From Amorphophallus konjac (lineage: Eukaryota > Streptophyta > Magnoliopsida > Alismatales > Araceae): a DNA stretch of 64,000 bases. Below, piece by piece: positions 1 through 11,036 of this stretch (position 1 is its first letter; each line of letters opens with the position of its first letter). The position numbers and the translations under genes are program-made. The DNA lies in assembly GCA_022559845.1 (NCBI GenBank), contig CM040124.1, positions 73,493,491-73,557,490 on the forward strand, given 5' to 3'. The notes beneath the pieces are model-generated. The model saw nothing but the letters and a program-made list of their open reading frames with translations, had not been told where the DNA came from and did no database searches.

Positions 1-366
1 AACCCCTCGTTACGAGTGGGACACTTTGATGAGGCCAGAAACAACCAGGCGATGCGAGAAAACCTGGACTTGCTCGACGAAAGAAGAACCAGTGCCCAGA
101 TAAAGCTTGTGGCGTACCAGCAGAAGCTGGCACAGTATTACAACGCCCGAGTTAAGGAGCGACACTTCTTCCTTGGAGATCTAGTTCTACGAAGAGCAAG
201 CGTGGCTGATCCACGAAGAGCCACGGGAAAACTCGCACCCAACTGGGAAGGCCCATACTGGGTAGCAGAAGCACTCGGAAAAGGAGCGTATAGGCTAGTG
301 ACGCTTGGGGGGAGAGAGGTACCCAGAACGTGGAACTCCGTCAACCTTAGGAAATACTTCCAGTAA
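1..366 (+). pseudogene. Integrase C-terminal domain, element A (partial)
   Basis: The frame is open from the first base to a TAA at 364-366, so the protein starts outside the window. It reads as the C-terminal part of a Tat-type integrase: a helical stretch (ENLDLLDERR, then a run ending in YYNARVKER) followed by the SH3-like DNA-binding fold with the hallmarks KLAPNWEGPY and LGKGAYRL, ending in WNSVNLRKYF. The same segment occurs on the minus strand at 48310-48668 in element L. There it reads ENLDLADELR and KLSPNWEDPY, which supports a common lineage. The visible part has no break. It is called pseudogene only because the element is incomplete here and its relatives are decayed. Confidence 0.85.
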
Positions 367-410
367 AACGTCACCAGCCGTACTCCACTAAGGTAAGTTG
401 CCCACAAACA

Positions 411-829
411 ACAAGAAGGTAGCCTACAGGTTTCCTAGAGGCGAGCATGACTCCCCTTGAAAACAAGAAGGTAGCCTACGGGTTTCCTAGAGGCGAGCAC
501 AACTCCCCTTGAAAACAACAAGGTAGCCTATGGGTTTCTTAGAGGCGAGCACTGCTCCCCTTGAAAATAAGAAGGTAGCCTACGGGTTTCCTAGAGGCGA
601 GCACGACTCCCATTGAAAATGACAAGGTAGCCTATGGGTTTCCTAGAGGCAAGCATCGCTCCCCATGAAAACAACAAGGTAGCCTACGGGCCCCCTAGAG
701 GCGAGCACTGCTCCCCTTGAAAATGAGAAGGCAGTCTAAGAGCTCCCTGGAGGCGAGCACCGCTCCCCTTGAAAATAAGGAGGTAACCTACGGGTTCCCT
801 CGAGGCGAGCACGGCTCCCCTCGAAAATG
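411..829 (+). repeat. About eight tandem copies of a ~53-bp unit
   Basis: Copies start near 411, 465, 518, 571, 622, 673, 725 and 777. Each carries GGTAGCCTACGGGTTTCCTA (or a close variant), then GAGGCGAGCAC and CTCCCCTTGAAAA. Identity falls toward the right end. The unit lies in the untranslated space between the integrase stop and the antisense ORF of element A. I see no long open frame through it. Such arrays are common in this part of Tat elements. Confidence 0.9.
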
Positions 830-1621
830 AAGTGGCGACCTAAGGGTCCCTACAGAGGACACGAGCACCGTGGAAGATGAGTACGGAAGATCGCCAAGAA
901 AAGTACGCAAAAAAACTCCAACAAAAGGTACACACCAATATCGGCTCAGAAGAAAAGAATTTGTATTTCTTTAGTCAAATTACAAGCTGCTAGAAAATCG
1001 GAAAAGTACCCCCACGCGGGCTAGATATAAGTACATGGAGAAACAAAAGTGCTCGACGATGGCGACGTATGACTCCAACAACTCGCTTCCTAGGCACCAT
1101 CCTCTGTCGACGATCATGCAGAGTCTTCAAGCAGGCGTAGGTACCAATTTTTGTTCCGTGAAAGGGTACCCACAGAGAAGCCTCCTATGCCAGAGAAGAG
1201 GGACAAGATCCCCAGCCCAACAAAGGGCTTCACTGGTAGAAGGCATGCACGAGGAAAACTTGGCCAGTAGCTCTGGCCACCCGCACTCGGAAGAAGACCG
1301 GCAAGCTGCACCCATTAGAGGGAACTAGCAGGCCCACACAAGCCAGCGGAAGGCAACAGTACCACGAGGCCAACACATTAGGCTGCCCACCTTGGCGTAT
1401 TAGCCATGCCTTCAAAACTGAGGAGCCCACCGCCGTCGTCCAAGCCGCACGGCCAGGCCCACCGAGTGGAAGAATGGAAAATAGATTCCACCCTTCCTTA
1501 TGATCCTTCCTACCAGAAAGTAGGACGATGTTCCAGCAACGAGGAGCATCTCACCAAGCACCTGCAAGGAGCAAACATCGGTCATGCACCATGAAGACGA
1601 GCAAGAAGAAGATAGCGGAAG
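830..1621. other. Untranslated 3' region of element A, no gene recognised
   Basis: Only short frames occur on either strand and none resembles a known protein. By position it would be the distal, coiled-coil end of the antisense ORF in the related element L. Here I cannot recognise that domain, so it is either deleted or too decayed. Confidence 0.5.
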
Positions 1622-2668
1622 TTAGAAAGACGGCTCTACCCTTACTCTTATCATCCCGTTAAGGACGGATCCTATCCGACTAAAGAAGCAGGACTCCTCT
1701 GCCAGCGTACAAGCGGTTAACCTTCTCCAGGGCCTCCCGCCAGCCGTCCAGGTACCCAAGCCTATACTGCTCAAAGGCCGGGCCACCCTCTCCGGGCTCA
1801 GGCCACGGCCGCCAGGGAGCTGGCGCAGGGTTCCTCCGGAGGACCAGAGGTTGGTCAAGCATCAGCCACTACCACCACAACCCTACGGGAAAGCTCGGCC
1901 AGTACCTTGCGGCAACGGGGGACATAACCCCAGCTCTCGAAGCAGCATCGGGGTCAGAACGTGGTCCATATTGACGAGGGGGTACCGAGAAACCGCCCTC
2001 AGATTTTGGCGACCCTCAGCATTCAGAGGGGGCTTCGAGTCGCGCCAAGGGCGAGGGTAGCCACTCCGCATCCAGCCATCAGAGACCCTCTCCCAGTCCT
2101 TCGACTTGATCAAGTATATGTACCGCTCCGCCCACCCCTTGCGGTTAGACACGGTACGAGAGACGGAGATAAAGTGATCCTTGGCGCGGGCCTTGAAGTA
2201 GGCGAAGAAAGTGTCGGACGGACAACTCTGAAGGTGGAAGAACTGTCGGAACAGATCGACGCTCGGCGCCACCGATGATCTGCGGCACGCGTAGACGAAC
2301 CCGCAGAGGATACTGTACGAATTGGGGGATAATCCCCAAGGATTCCGCCCGTAATGGGTGAGGACGTTCGCGATGAAGGGGCGGACAGGAATACGGAGAC
2401 CCTCCTAGAAGGAATTTACTGGGATCATGATCCCGCCAGGGGGGTGACTCATTATGTCGTCTCCCACAGCAGGAAAGATGATGTCGTACTCGGGGGGGAT
2501 CTGGAAGGTCTCCTGCAACCCGTGGAACACCCGGTAGGCCACTAAGGGCTGGGAGTCAGGCAGACTAGTGCTCGCACCCGAGGTGCTCGACACACCGCCT
2601 CGATTCTGAGGCATCTCCTCCGAAGAGGGGGACTCGACGCTAAGAGGTCTCCTGCGTGGAGGCATCAC
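1622..2668 (-). pseudogene. Antisense additional ORF of element A (gypsy-type 'putative transposase' domain, PF04195-like)
   Basis: It is read on the strand opposite the integrase. It starts at an ATG at 2668 with a basic, Ser-rich leader (MPPRRRPLS). The next part ends near 2405 with a stop. The same frame reopens at 2272 and contains VAPSVDLFRQFFHLQ, then AYFKARAKDHF and NRKGWAERY. This PxSxDLFxxFF...KGW pattern is typical of the plant retrotransposon ORF that Pfam calls 'putative gypsy type transposon' (PF04195). The matching protein in element L (44405-47158) has GVPPSLDLFHYFFELK and HKGWK. The frame runs to about 1622 with interruptions. Function is unknown; a transposase activity is not established despite the family name. 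Confidence 0.7.
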
Positions 2669-3126
2669 TACCGCATAAAAGAAGAACCAAGGGAGAAGGA
2701 TCCTCGTCGGGCAAAAGGAAGCGAAAGCCTATGACAGAGCATAGTGACCAGCGAGACGTGGGTATGGTTTGCGAGAGCCCCTTCCACGCTCCTTATAAAC
2801 CACCCACTACTATCCGACGGTTGCCCCCTGAGGGTCAGGCGAAGGGACACCTGTCGCTACGACGGTATGGCTACCGAGGCCAGGCGACCGTTCTAAGCCC
2901 ACATCCCTAAAACAAGACAAGTCCCGACGTCATCATTGCCAGCGTGGCCTCTGCCACCGCCAGAGGCACCTTGCGCGCCAAGCAGGCCTCGAAGCCACCA
3001 ACTCCCGCCGTACGAGGAAAATCGCCTTCGAATCACACCCTCCAGAAGAACCCTCTCTTGGGCTACTCTTAGTCCCCTGCGAGTGCTCGGCAACTAAGAG
3101 TAGGGCGGAAGTGAGGAGGGTAAATC
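2669..3126. other. Promoter-side flank of the antisense ORF, ending in a purine-rich tract
   Basis: No gene is recognised. The last 25 bases before 3127 are purine-rich (AGGGCGGAAGTGAGGAGGG) and fit a polypurine tract primed for plus-strand synthesis, directly before the proposed LTR start. Any promoter for the antisense ORF would also lie here, but I cannot point to one with confidence. Confidence 0.45.
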
Positions 3127-3949
3127 TGGTTTGACCCAGGAACGGCCCAGGCGCGAGCGGCCCATTAAGGTTCAGAAGCGCTAAGCCCACGCTAGGGGCA
3201 AACATGCACGTCCAATCCAGTAAGAGGATCACCGGCCAAAAGGAGCATCGGATTCCACGACGCCGATGAGGCCGGCCCAAGCGCAGTTCTCACCGGAGGA
3301 CACTCCGACGACCGACCGTTGCCCCCACGACGCCGGCCTTGACCCCGTAACAGGCGAGCACGCTCCATGAGTGCCGTAAGACTCGCCCAGGGACCGGCCT
3401 ACGCCGGGGCTATCGCCCTCTAACGGGAAACTCCCGCCGACATAGCGGGGAACGTTACTCCAACTAAACAGACCCTTCCCTATCAAGGGATGAGGCCCTC
3501 GCTCCAGGAAAACTCATATAAAAGGGACATCGAAAGAAGAGAAGAGCACGGTAGATTCTTCTACTAAAAACCCCACACGACTACGCAAGAGGATACTCCT
3601 CCCCCCGAGCCTTCTACTGAGAAGAGAGCAGCCCTACCAGCAATAATGACAAGAGGGCCATCTACGTCCAGAGATCTTCTACCTCCTGAAGCGGCCTTAC
3701 CACCCAGCGAGCACTCTCCGAGAGCCCACTGGGACCGGCGAGCACGCATACAGAGGATCTACACGCCTCCTGGATCGACTCCTATGGCCCCTACCTTTCT
3801 CTTACTCTGCTCTGCTCTATCGCTCATTAAATCCCTTGCTGACTTAAGCATCGGAGGGTTGTCCCCTGGGGTAACACCCGGGACTCCTTCTGACGCCCTT
3901 CTGGTTTCTTGCTCCGTGAAGACATCCACGGGCGTGAGACGATTTTTCA
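3127..3949 (+). repeat. Probable 3' LTR of element A
   Basis: The proposed LTR runs from TGGTTTGACC after a purine tract to ...GATTTTTCA, 823 bp. That is close to the 805-bp LTR at 16250 and the 779-bp LTRs of element L. A TATA-like CATATAAAAG lies at 3515-3524. Downstream, GACTTAAGCATCGGAGGGTT at 3840 matches a block in the LTR at 16250-17054 (GACTTAAACATCGGAGGGTT at about 16903), which supports an LTR of the same lineage. Both ends are inferred, because the 5' LTR is not in the window to compare. Confidence 0.55.
3515..3524 (+). promoter_or_regulatory. TATA box in the LTR of element A
   Basis: CATATAAAAG sits about 390 bp into the proposed LTR, at the position where the U3 promoter is expected. 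Confidence 0.5.
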
Positions 3950-4005
3950 CAACAAATAAATAGAGAAGGTGGTACGTGGACTAGGAACCATTTTTCTGCC
4001 GCTAC

Positions 4006-4050
4006 AACCGGGTCTTACAGTCCCTCCCTCCTAATAAAAATTGCATCCTC
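4006..4050 (-). repeat. Polypurine tract and first bases of the 3' LTR, element B
   Basis: Read on the minus strand, 4050-4020 gives a purine-rich tract (ATTAGGAGGGAGGGAC) that runs directly into TGTAAGACCCGGT. The 5' LTR of this element also begins TGTAAGACCCGGT (10976 leftwards). Beyond these 13 bases the two LTR starts diverge, so only the terminus is supported. Confidence 0.65.
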
Positions 4051-4096
4051 GAAATTTAAAAGGAAGCACAAGGAGAGAACTGAAGGAAGATATACC

Positions 4097-4477
4097 TTAT
4101 TCAAATAAAAAGGGAAATTGTTGACGCATTTCATCATCACGTTCCCAAGTAGCCTCATTACCCGAGCGACGCTGCCATACTACCTTTACCAGAGGGATTA
4201 CCTTATTCCTCAGTCATTGTTTACGACGATCGTCAATCCGTATCGGAAACTCTGGCGTGGATAGATCCCCTGTCACCTCCGGCCACATTGAATCATCCAA
4301 TACATGAGATGCATCAGGAAAATACTTTCTTAATTGGGAAACATGAAACACATCGTGGATTGCTTGCATCGCCGATGGCAACTGAAGTCGATAAGCCACT
4401 TGGCCCATACGTTCCAAAATAGGAAACAGACCAATATATCGGGGACTCAGCTTTCCACGCTTCCCAAATCTCATCAT
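4097..4477 (-). pseudogene. Integrase C-terminus with chromodomain, element B
   Basis: It begins MMRFGKRGKLSPRYIG..., the GPY/F-type module of chromovirus integrases, followed by HDVFHVSQLRKYFPD. After an in-frame TGA at about 4214 the same frame continues with LRNKVIPLVKVVW, NEATWER and EMRQQFPFLF to a TAA at 4097-4099. That last part is the group II chromodomain pattern (LRNK...VKVxW...ATWE...M...FP). Chromodomains of this group target integration to heterochromatin in known chromoviruses. The frame differs from the upstream integrase core, so a frameshift lies between 4478 and 4861. Confidence 0.8.
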
Positions 4478-4860
4478 GCCTTTTATTGGAGATATTTTAC
4501 AAAAACAGAATCTCCAAGCTCAAATTGCAATGGTCTTCTACGCCGATCTGCATAGCTCTTCTGTCGACTTTGAGCTGTCAACATGTTCTGCCTGATCAGA
4601 CGTACCACATCAACACATTATTGAATCATATCTGGTGCTGTCAATAGTCGGTCACCAGTCTCAAACCAGTCCAACGGTGTATGACAAGGATGTCCATACA
4701 AAGCTTCATACGGTGCCATATCAATTTTGGAATGATAACTATTATTATAAGAGAATTCCACCAACGACAAGTGTTGACTCCACGAACCCTGTCAATCCAG
4801 ACAACACGATCGCAACATATCTTCTAATATCTGAATAGTCCTCTCGGACTGACCATCAGA

Positions 4861-5568
4861 CTATGGATGATACGTTGAACTAAATGCCAATTCTATACCC
4901 AACACCTTTTGAAAACTTCGCCAAAAGCCAGAAGTAAAATGTGGGTCACGATCTGACACAATGGATATTGGAATTCCATGCAATGGCACAATCTTTGCAA
5001 CATAAAGCTCAGTCAATTTCTGAACATTCCACGTCACCTTGATCGGCAACAATCTCATTGTCTTAGTTAAACGATCAACTAACAGCCAAATACCATCATA
5101 GCCTTGTGAAGTCCGGGGTAAACCCACAACAAAATCAGTAGTGATATGGTCCCACCTCCACATCAGAATCTCCAAAGGTTGAAGCATTCCTCCGGGCCTT
5201 TGATGCTCAGCTTTGACCTGTTGACATGTCAAACATTTAGACACAAAATCAGCTACATCCCTTTTCATACCTGGCCACCAAAATTGCCTTTTCAGATTTT
5301 CATACATTTTCGTGGTGCCGGGATGAATAACATAACGGTATCCATGCACCTCACGTAAAATAACATTCCTCAACAAATCATCAGCTGGAACATAAAGTAT
5401 ACCTCTTAATCTAACCACTGAATCATCACCGAACTCCACATCTAGCATTAACACAATGCGGGACAACTCAAAATCTGATTGATGCGCCTCCCTGATCTGC
5501 TGGTAAATTGCTGGAGTCATCACCAGACTAGCAAAAACAGCTACCATCGGATCACGGGGAATTTTCAA
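4861..5568 (-). pseudogene. Integrase zinc-binding and catalytic core, element B
   Basis: It shows the HHCC zinc-binding module (EVHGYRYVIHPGTTKMY, then CLTCQQVKAEH) and the start of the catalytic core with the first Asp in HITTDFVVGLPR and the second in IVSDRDPHF. The third catalytic residue (Glu) would lie in 4478-4860, which is out of frame. The segment is in frame with the RNase H, reverse transcriptase and protease pieces to its right. It therefore belongs to one original polyprotein. Confidence 0.85.
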
Positions 5569-6345
5569 TCTGAACGTCTCACAAGGAAACTATTCCTACA
5601 ACTTCCATTCTCGTATCAACAAATGACTGATTTGCATTTTTCTGCTCAATGCATCAGCCATCACATTCATCTTGCCAGGTTGATAAGACAGAGTAAAATC
5701 ATAATCTTTCATATACTCCATCCATCTACGCTGACTAAGATTCAAATCTTTTTGAGAAAACACATACTTCAAACTTTGATGATCCGTGAAGATCTCAAAT
5801 TTCTCACCATACAAGTAGTGTCTCCAGATTTTCAATGCAAAGATCACCACCGTCAACTCTAAATCATGAGTAGGATAATTCTCTTCTTGCTATTTTAATT
5901 GCCGGGATGCATACGCTATGACCTTGCCATGTTGCATAAGCATTGCACCCAAACCTACTCGAGAAGCATCCGTACATACTACGAATCCACCCGAGCCAGA
6001 AGGCAAAACAAGCACTAGAGAAGTGGTGAGCAGCCTTTTCAACTTATTGAAGCTCTATTCACACTTATCCGACCACACAAATGACACATTTTTGCGAGTC
6101 AACTGAGTCATTGGCACGGTAACCCGTGCAAAATCTTGAATGAATCTTCTATAATACCCAGCAAGACCCAGAAAGCTCCTAATCTCTATCACAGTCTTAG
6201 GGCTCTGCCATTGAAGAACAGCTTCAATTTTAACAGGATCAACTGCAACTCCATTGCCAGAAATCACATGGCCTAGAAAATGAACTTTTCAAAGCCAAAA
6301 CTCGCATTTGCTAAATTTTGCATTGAGCTCGTGATCTCGCAGAGT
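5569..6345 (-). pseudogene. RT connection and RNase H domain, element B
   Basis: The RT thumb/connection reads [14 protein letters not shown] then [15 protein letters not shown] (6055-6267). The RNase H part reads [20 protein letters not shown] then [20 protein letters not shown] and MADALSRK (5596-5856). [10 protein letters not shown] holds an RNase H catalytic Asp and MADALSR is the conserved end of the domain. Stops split the pieces, but they share one frame. Confidence 0.85.
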
Positions 6346-7485
6346 CTACAATACCACCCTAAGATGCTGAACATGTTCTTCCTCAAAAGTAGAATAGACC
6401 AAAATGTCATCCACAAAGATCACCACAAATTGATCCAAATAGAGACGAAACACACGATGCATTAGGTCCATAAATGCTGCTAGAGCATTGGTTAGCCCAA
6501 ATGGCATAACTAAAAATTCATAATGACCATACCTTGTACTAAAGGTAGTCTTCTCCACATCAGATTCCTCAATCCTTAATTGGTAATAACCAGATCGAAG
6601 ATCAATCCGTGAAAAGACAATCGCCGACTAAAGTTGGTCAAATAAATCATCGATCCTGGGCAAAGGATATTTATTCTTGACAGTCACCTGATTCAATTAC
6701 CTGTAATCAATACATAGCCTCAGGCTTCCATCTTTCTTCTTCACAAATAACATAGGAGCACCCCATGGAGAAAAGCTAGGACGGATATAGCCTCTTTTCA
6801 ATAATTCTAACAACTGTGATCTTAATTCTTTCAATTCGGCAGGAGCCATCCGATAAGGTGCCTTTGATAAAGGTGTCGTACTTGGAATTAGTTCAATCAC
6901 CATCTCAATCTCTCGCTGTGGAGGTAAGCCTGGTAACTCATCAGGAAACACATCGGGAAATTCACAAACCACAGGAATATCACCTATCTCCTGCTGTGGT
7001 GCCTCAACAGCAACCACGGAAGCAAAGAATCCCTGACAACCTGCATTAAGTAATCTATAGGCTCGAATAGCAGAAGAACGAGATCGAATGCCTTTAAAAT
7101 AGAATGCCGCTTTCCCAGATGGCTGAAAATAAACTTTCTTCGTTTTACAATCAACCACGGCTCCATAATCATCTAACCAATCCATGCCCAGAATAACATC
7201 ATAGTCTACCAGCTTCAACGCATATAATCTAGCTGGCAACTGCTGATTCCCAATCACTATAGGAGTCTCATCAAGATAGAAAGGAGTAAACATGAACTCC
7301 CCAGAAGGCAATTTAACAACTAACTCACAAGACATCTCTGATGTCGGCTCCTCAATACAAGCAACAAAATCTTTTGAAATAAATGAATGAGAAGCACTTG
7401 AGTCAAATAAAACACGGGCTGCATGACCATAAATCATAATAGTACCTTCCACAAGATGAGATGCAATTGCTTCAGAACGAGTCAT
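6346..7485 (-). pseudogene. Aspartic protease and reverse transcriptase, element B
   Basis: The protease motif reads [12 protein letters not shown], where chromoviruses have D-S/T-G-A. The Gly of the active triad is Ser here, so protease activity was probably lost. After the linker ([16 protein letters not shown], the usual start of RT) comes the RT fingers block [20 protein letters not shown] then [11 protein letters not shown]. The palm follows after a stop, with [15 protein letters not shown] and the catalytic FVDDILVYS box. In-frame stops separate fingers and palm near 6559-6696. Confidence 0.88.
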
Positions 7486-7499
7486 ATGCGTGACTCTCC

Positions 7500-8672
7500 C
7501 TTTTTGCTTCTTTCCACCTGCCGTAGACTACTGCGATGACGATACTGATGCCTGTGAATACTGTTGTGACTGTGAAGGTGGTCGAGGTCCGAACTGTTAT
7601 GGCTGTGAAAATGGAACAGGCTGCTTCGGCCTCAACGGACAATCACGAACCACGTGTCCCACCTGATCACACCGAAAACACACCACGGGCATCGAACACG
7701 GTCTACCCAAATGATTACCACCACACCTCGGACATGGTCTCGGCTGACTAGCCACCGATCCCTATCGTTGAAAAGAAGAGGGTGCTGATTGTTGCACATT
7801 ACCAGAGGAAGCTTGCCGGTCATACTGCTTCTTGGATTTTCTGAACATCCGCCGAAATTTAGATTTCATAGAGGAAGTACCACTGGCAGAAGGAACAAAA
7901 GATGGTACCCCCATCACACTTGGTTGACTACTAGCCTGTTGATGCTGTACACTTTGCTGCATTGACTCAACTTGTGTTCGCCCTCGCAATCTTGCCATAT
8001 CAAATTCTAATGCTGCTGCTGCCTGATAAGCCATATCTAACTCTGCCACTCTGGTTGCAATAAGAGGTTGCCTCAATTCTGGCTTCAAACCACGCAAAAA
8101 TTGTTTAATTTTCAGCCCTTCATCAGCAAGAATACGAGGAACATATCGACCCAATTCCATAAATTTATTCGATACTGCAAGACTGTCATATCACCCTGGG
8201 CTAACTCCATAAACTGTTACTTTTTGTCCATTCTGAGATAAGCTGGACTATATGTACGCTCGAACGAAGTAACAAACTCCTTCCATGTAATCAGTCGAAG
8301 AGGACGGGACTTAAAAGTCACCTCCCACTCCGTGGTCCACCACGCGAGCGCTGCCCCCTGCAACTGAAATGTAACTAGCATCACCTTCTCATCTTCAGTG
8401 CATTCCATAGAACGGAACACATGCTCGGTCGCATCCAGCCAAACCCTATCCGCATTTGGATCCGCTTGTCCTTCATATGTTGGTGGGTGGAATAAAAGAA
8501 ATTCCTTTAGAACTCGACCACGACCACCTTGAGGCAATAAATCTTCACTAGCAATTGGGTCAACACGGCCTTGCCCTTGAACATTCACTGGATGAGGCAA
8601 AGTACCGCTCACTTCTCTTGGAACATCTTGGGGTGCAGTAGTTTGAAATCGAACTCTCTGTCTAGGGGGCAT
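7500..8672 (-). pseudogene. Gag with CCHC zinc knuckle, element B
   Basis: It starts at ATG 8672 (MPPRQRVRF). The retrotransposon gag fold shows WLDATEHVFRSMECTEDEKV and TFQLQGAALAWW. A frameshift near 8160-8217 moves the downstream half (KIKQFLRGLKPELR, then MAYQAAAALEFDMAR) into the frame used by pol. The CCHC nucleic-acid-binding knuckle CFRCDQVGHVVRDC lies at about 7630-7690. An in-frame stop separates it from the preceding part. The primer site lies 140 bp upstream of the start. Confidence 0.85.
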
Positions 8673-8813
8673 TTAGACCTATACGTAAGAAATGACACAC
8701 AACGAAAGAATCATAAGTAATCACGAGAAAACAACCTAAGCCAGCAATTGTGGTACACATGGACTTGTTCTGGACTATTGCAATTTCAATTCCTTATACA
8801 TCACCCCAACACC

Positions 8814-8825
8814 ACTCTGATACCA
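8814..8825 (-). other. Primer-binding site (initiator tRNA-Met), element B
   Basis: On the minus strand this reads TGGTATCAGAGT, matching the complement of the 3' end of initiator tRNA-Met except at the last base. It lies two bases from the end of the 5' LTR. Confidence 0.85.
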
Positions 8826-8827
8826 AC

Positions 8828-10976
8828 TGTAATGACCCGGAGATCCAGATACCGGTAACCAGATACCAAGAACTCAGAGACGCCACCCAAGAGGCTGATG
8901 AGGCCCCGTAAGGGTTGGGAGGATTGGTTGAGGAGGTTGCATAATGAACTAGAATTGCACGTGCATTATAAAATAGTAATTTCAAGCGGAAGAAATTAAC
9001 AATATCAGAGTGATATTTTTATATAATAGTCCAGATCTATACATTACAAGTCCCAACACTGGACAGAAGTCAAAATACACAACTACACGGGACATACCCC
9101 GGTCAAAAGGGAAAGAAAGACAGACAGATCACTGCTGGCACCTACGACCTGCCGTCAAAAGCACGAGAACCACTGGCGGATTGCTGCTGCTACTCACCTG
9201 GAAATGAAATGGTGAGTCTCACAACATAGACTCAGTAGGGTTCACACAAATCCCTACCTCGCAGCTAAACTTATAAAAGCAATTAATAATGCAATGGCAT
9301 AAGAAAACAACAGTTAATAAAGCTGTACAAGTATATGAACAATTAAAATAGCTAACTGAAATGCCATTTACTATTCAAATGAATAATTAAACATGATAAT
9401 CATAATCTACCAATAGAATGAAAATTCAACATTTCCATCATTTCCAAGTGACAGGAGAAAGAGGAAACCACAAGAAAGAAGACCAGACGCGTCCACTGAC
9501 GACTTATACTGCGTCTCAAGTATCTCCACTAGCCTGGAACACGGCAAGTGAGACAAGTAACAGTAACCAAGGTCAAGAACTAGTCAGGGTCACACTTGTC
9601 AGTGTCAGTCCACGTCCCTGACCACGTGTGCACACACAGGCTCAATGCTTTGATCCAGGCCTCTAGTTAGTTTTCCCCCCCAGTAGGACGCTACTGCCAA
9701 GCAAGGGGGCCCACGGAAACCAGCTTAAAAATTATACACCGAGACTATCCCACCACCTCTCCCATGTGGGCCGACACTAAAGGTCGTCGGGCTACGACTA
9801 GTGGTTCCATCACAAGGAAAGAGAAAATGATTCTATTGGGATATATAAATGTGCCACAGTTTGTAAAAATATCTAAACATGGCGAACATGTATCATTAAA
9901 TGCATAATTAAATGAACATGATTAATTTATACACTACAGGGGCTAAACGGTCTAGGACAGGGCCGCCTGACCAAGAAAGAATCGCACGACTGATCGCCTA
10001 ATGATGAAAAACGGTCTAGGACAGGGCCACTAGCGCACCGCCTCACAGGGTCAAAGGGGCTTAGCGGTCGTTTGCTGGGCCGTTTAAGGTCTACAAACAT
10101 TTAGTCGAAAGACCGCCATTTATAATAAATGGTCTGGGGCGAGACCGCTAAGGTCCACTGCCATACTAATGAAGAAAACGGTCCCTGGAACGACCGCATG
10201 CCGTCCAGAGGACCCGAACTATGGGAAATTTATTTGAGTTTTCTCCCAATCGATTCAAATCGATGGGAAAACACATTTAAACCTATTCCCTGCCTTCCTA
10301 CATCCATTCCACGACATTTTTACATCCAAAAACACAAAAACAATGGCCATGGAATGATTTTCATGGATTAAAACATAAATGACTATGTTCATGAATTTTT
10401 GCTCAAACCATAATAAAACATAAGACAATGGGCATGCAAGTGGGATGAAAACGATCCTAAGGCGAAGAGGAATCTATCCCCCTACATGGTTTCGCGATTC
10501 TAAGCCATTCTACGCCCGTTCTACACGAGGAAACCTCGGCTCAAACGATGAACTCCCCGCCTCCACGCTCCACGGTTCACCTTCACGACGACACCACCAC
10601 TCCTCCCACGCCTTGGGCTTGCCAAGGACGCCTCCTACAAATCCTGCAACGCTCCGGGGTGAGGAAACCACCAAGAGAGCAAGAGAGAGGGGGAGATGTG
10701 CGTAGGAGAGAAAGAGAGGGTGAGAGGGGAGAAAGCCTCCCACGTGAAAACACACAAAAAACATTTAATTATTTATTTTTTTTGCTATAAAACCTTGAAT
10801 TGCCATAAGGCATTAAAATAAGCGAAATTACATATATGCCCTAACTAGCTTTTAAAAGCTTATACAAATGGGCTACTCAATTGAATTTGGCCCATTAAGC
10901 ACATTAAAATAATCTAAACTCATGAATCTTTTCATATTTCATACCGATAAGAATCCGTTAACTACCGGGTCTTACA
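8828..10976 (-). repeat. 5' LTR of element B
   Basis: It is bounded by TGTAATGACCCGG on the left, next to the primer site, and ...CCGGGTCTTACA on the right, giving the TG..CA ends of a 2149-bp LTR. It contains a block at 9938-10210 with repeated ACGGTCTAGGACAGGGCC-like units. An AC-rich and CT-rich segment follows at 10540-10740. No coding capacity is recognised. Confidence 0.8.
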
Positions 10977-11036
10977 GATGAGGTTTCCATTGAAGTTAGA
11001 TAGGGTGATATTTACAATAAGCACAAGTTATTCACA

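Larger units (their letters stand above)
1..3949 (+). mobile_element. Element A: 3' portion of a Tat-lineage Ty3/gypsy retrotransposon
   Basis: The 5' part lies left of the window. In order it shows the C-terminal end of integrase (1-366), a 53-bp tandem array (411-829), an extra ORF on the opposite strand (1622-2668) and a probable 3' LTR (3127-3949). This order, including the antisense ORF between integrase and 3' LTR, is the arrangement known for the plant Tat lineage and is mirrored by the more complete element at 43321-56589. The lineage assignment rests on the integrase C-terminus and the extra ORF. The exact 3' boundary is inferred. Confidence 0.8.
3950..10976 (-). mobile_element. Element B: degenerate Tekay-like Ty3/gypsy element with aberrant 3' LTR
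   Basis: On the minus strand the order is LTR (10976-8828), primer site, gag, protease, reverse transcriptase, RNase H, integrase, chromodomain, polypurine tract and LTR start at 4019. The chromodomain and the long (2149-bp) 5' LTR point to the chromovirus Tekay (Del) lineage. The coding frame switches between gag N-terminus and the rest, and again before the chromodomain, and has several stops. The 3' LTR is represented by at most 70 bp (3950-4019) that match the 5' LTR only at the terminal 13 or so bases. Confidence 0.85.

Noticed and set aside
411..829. Regular repeats that could suggest a CRISPR array
   Set aside because: Whole units repeat without unique spacers, copies diverge along the array, and the setting is a plant retrotransposon.
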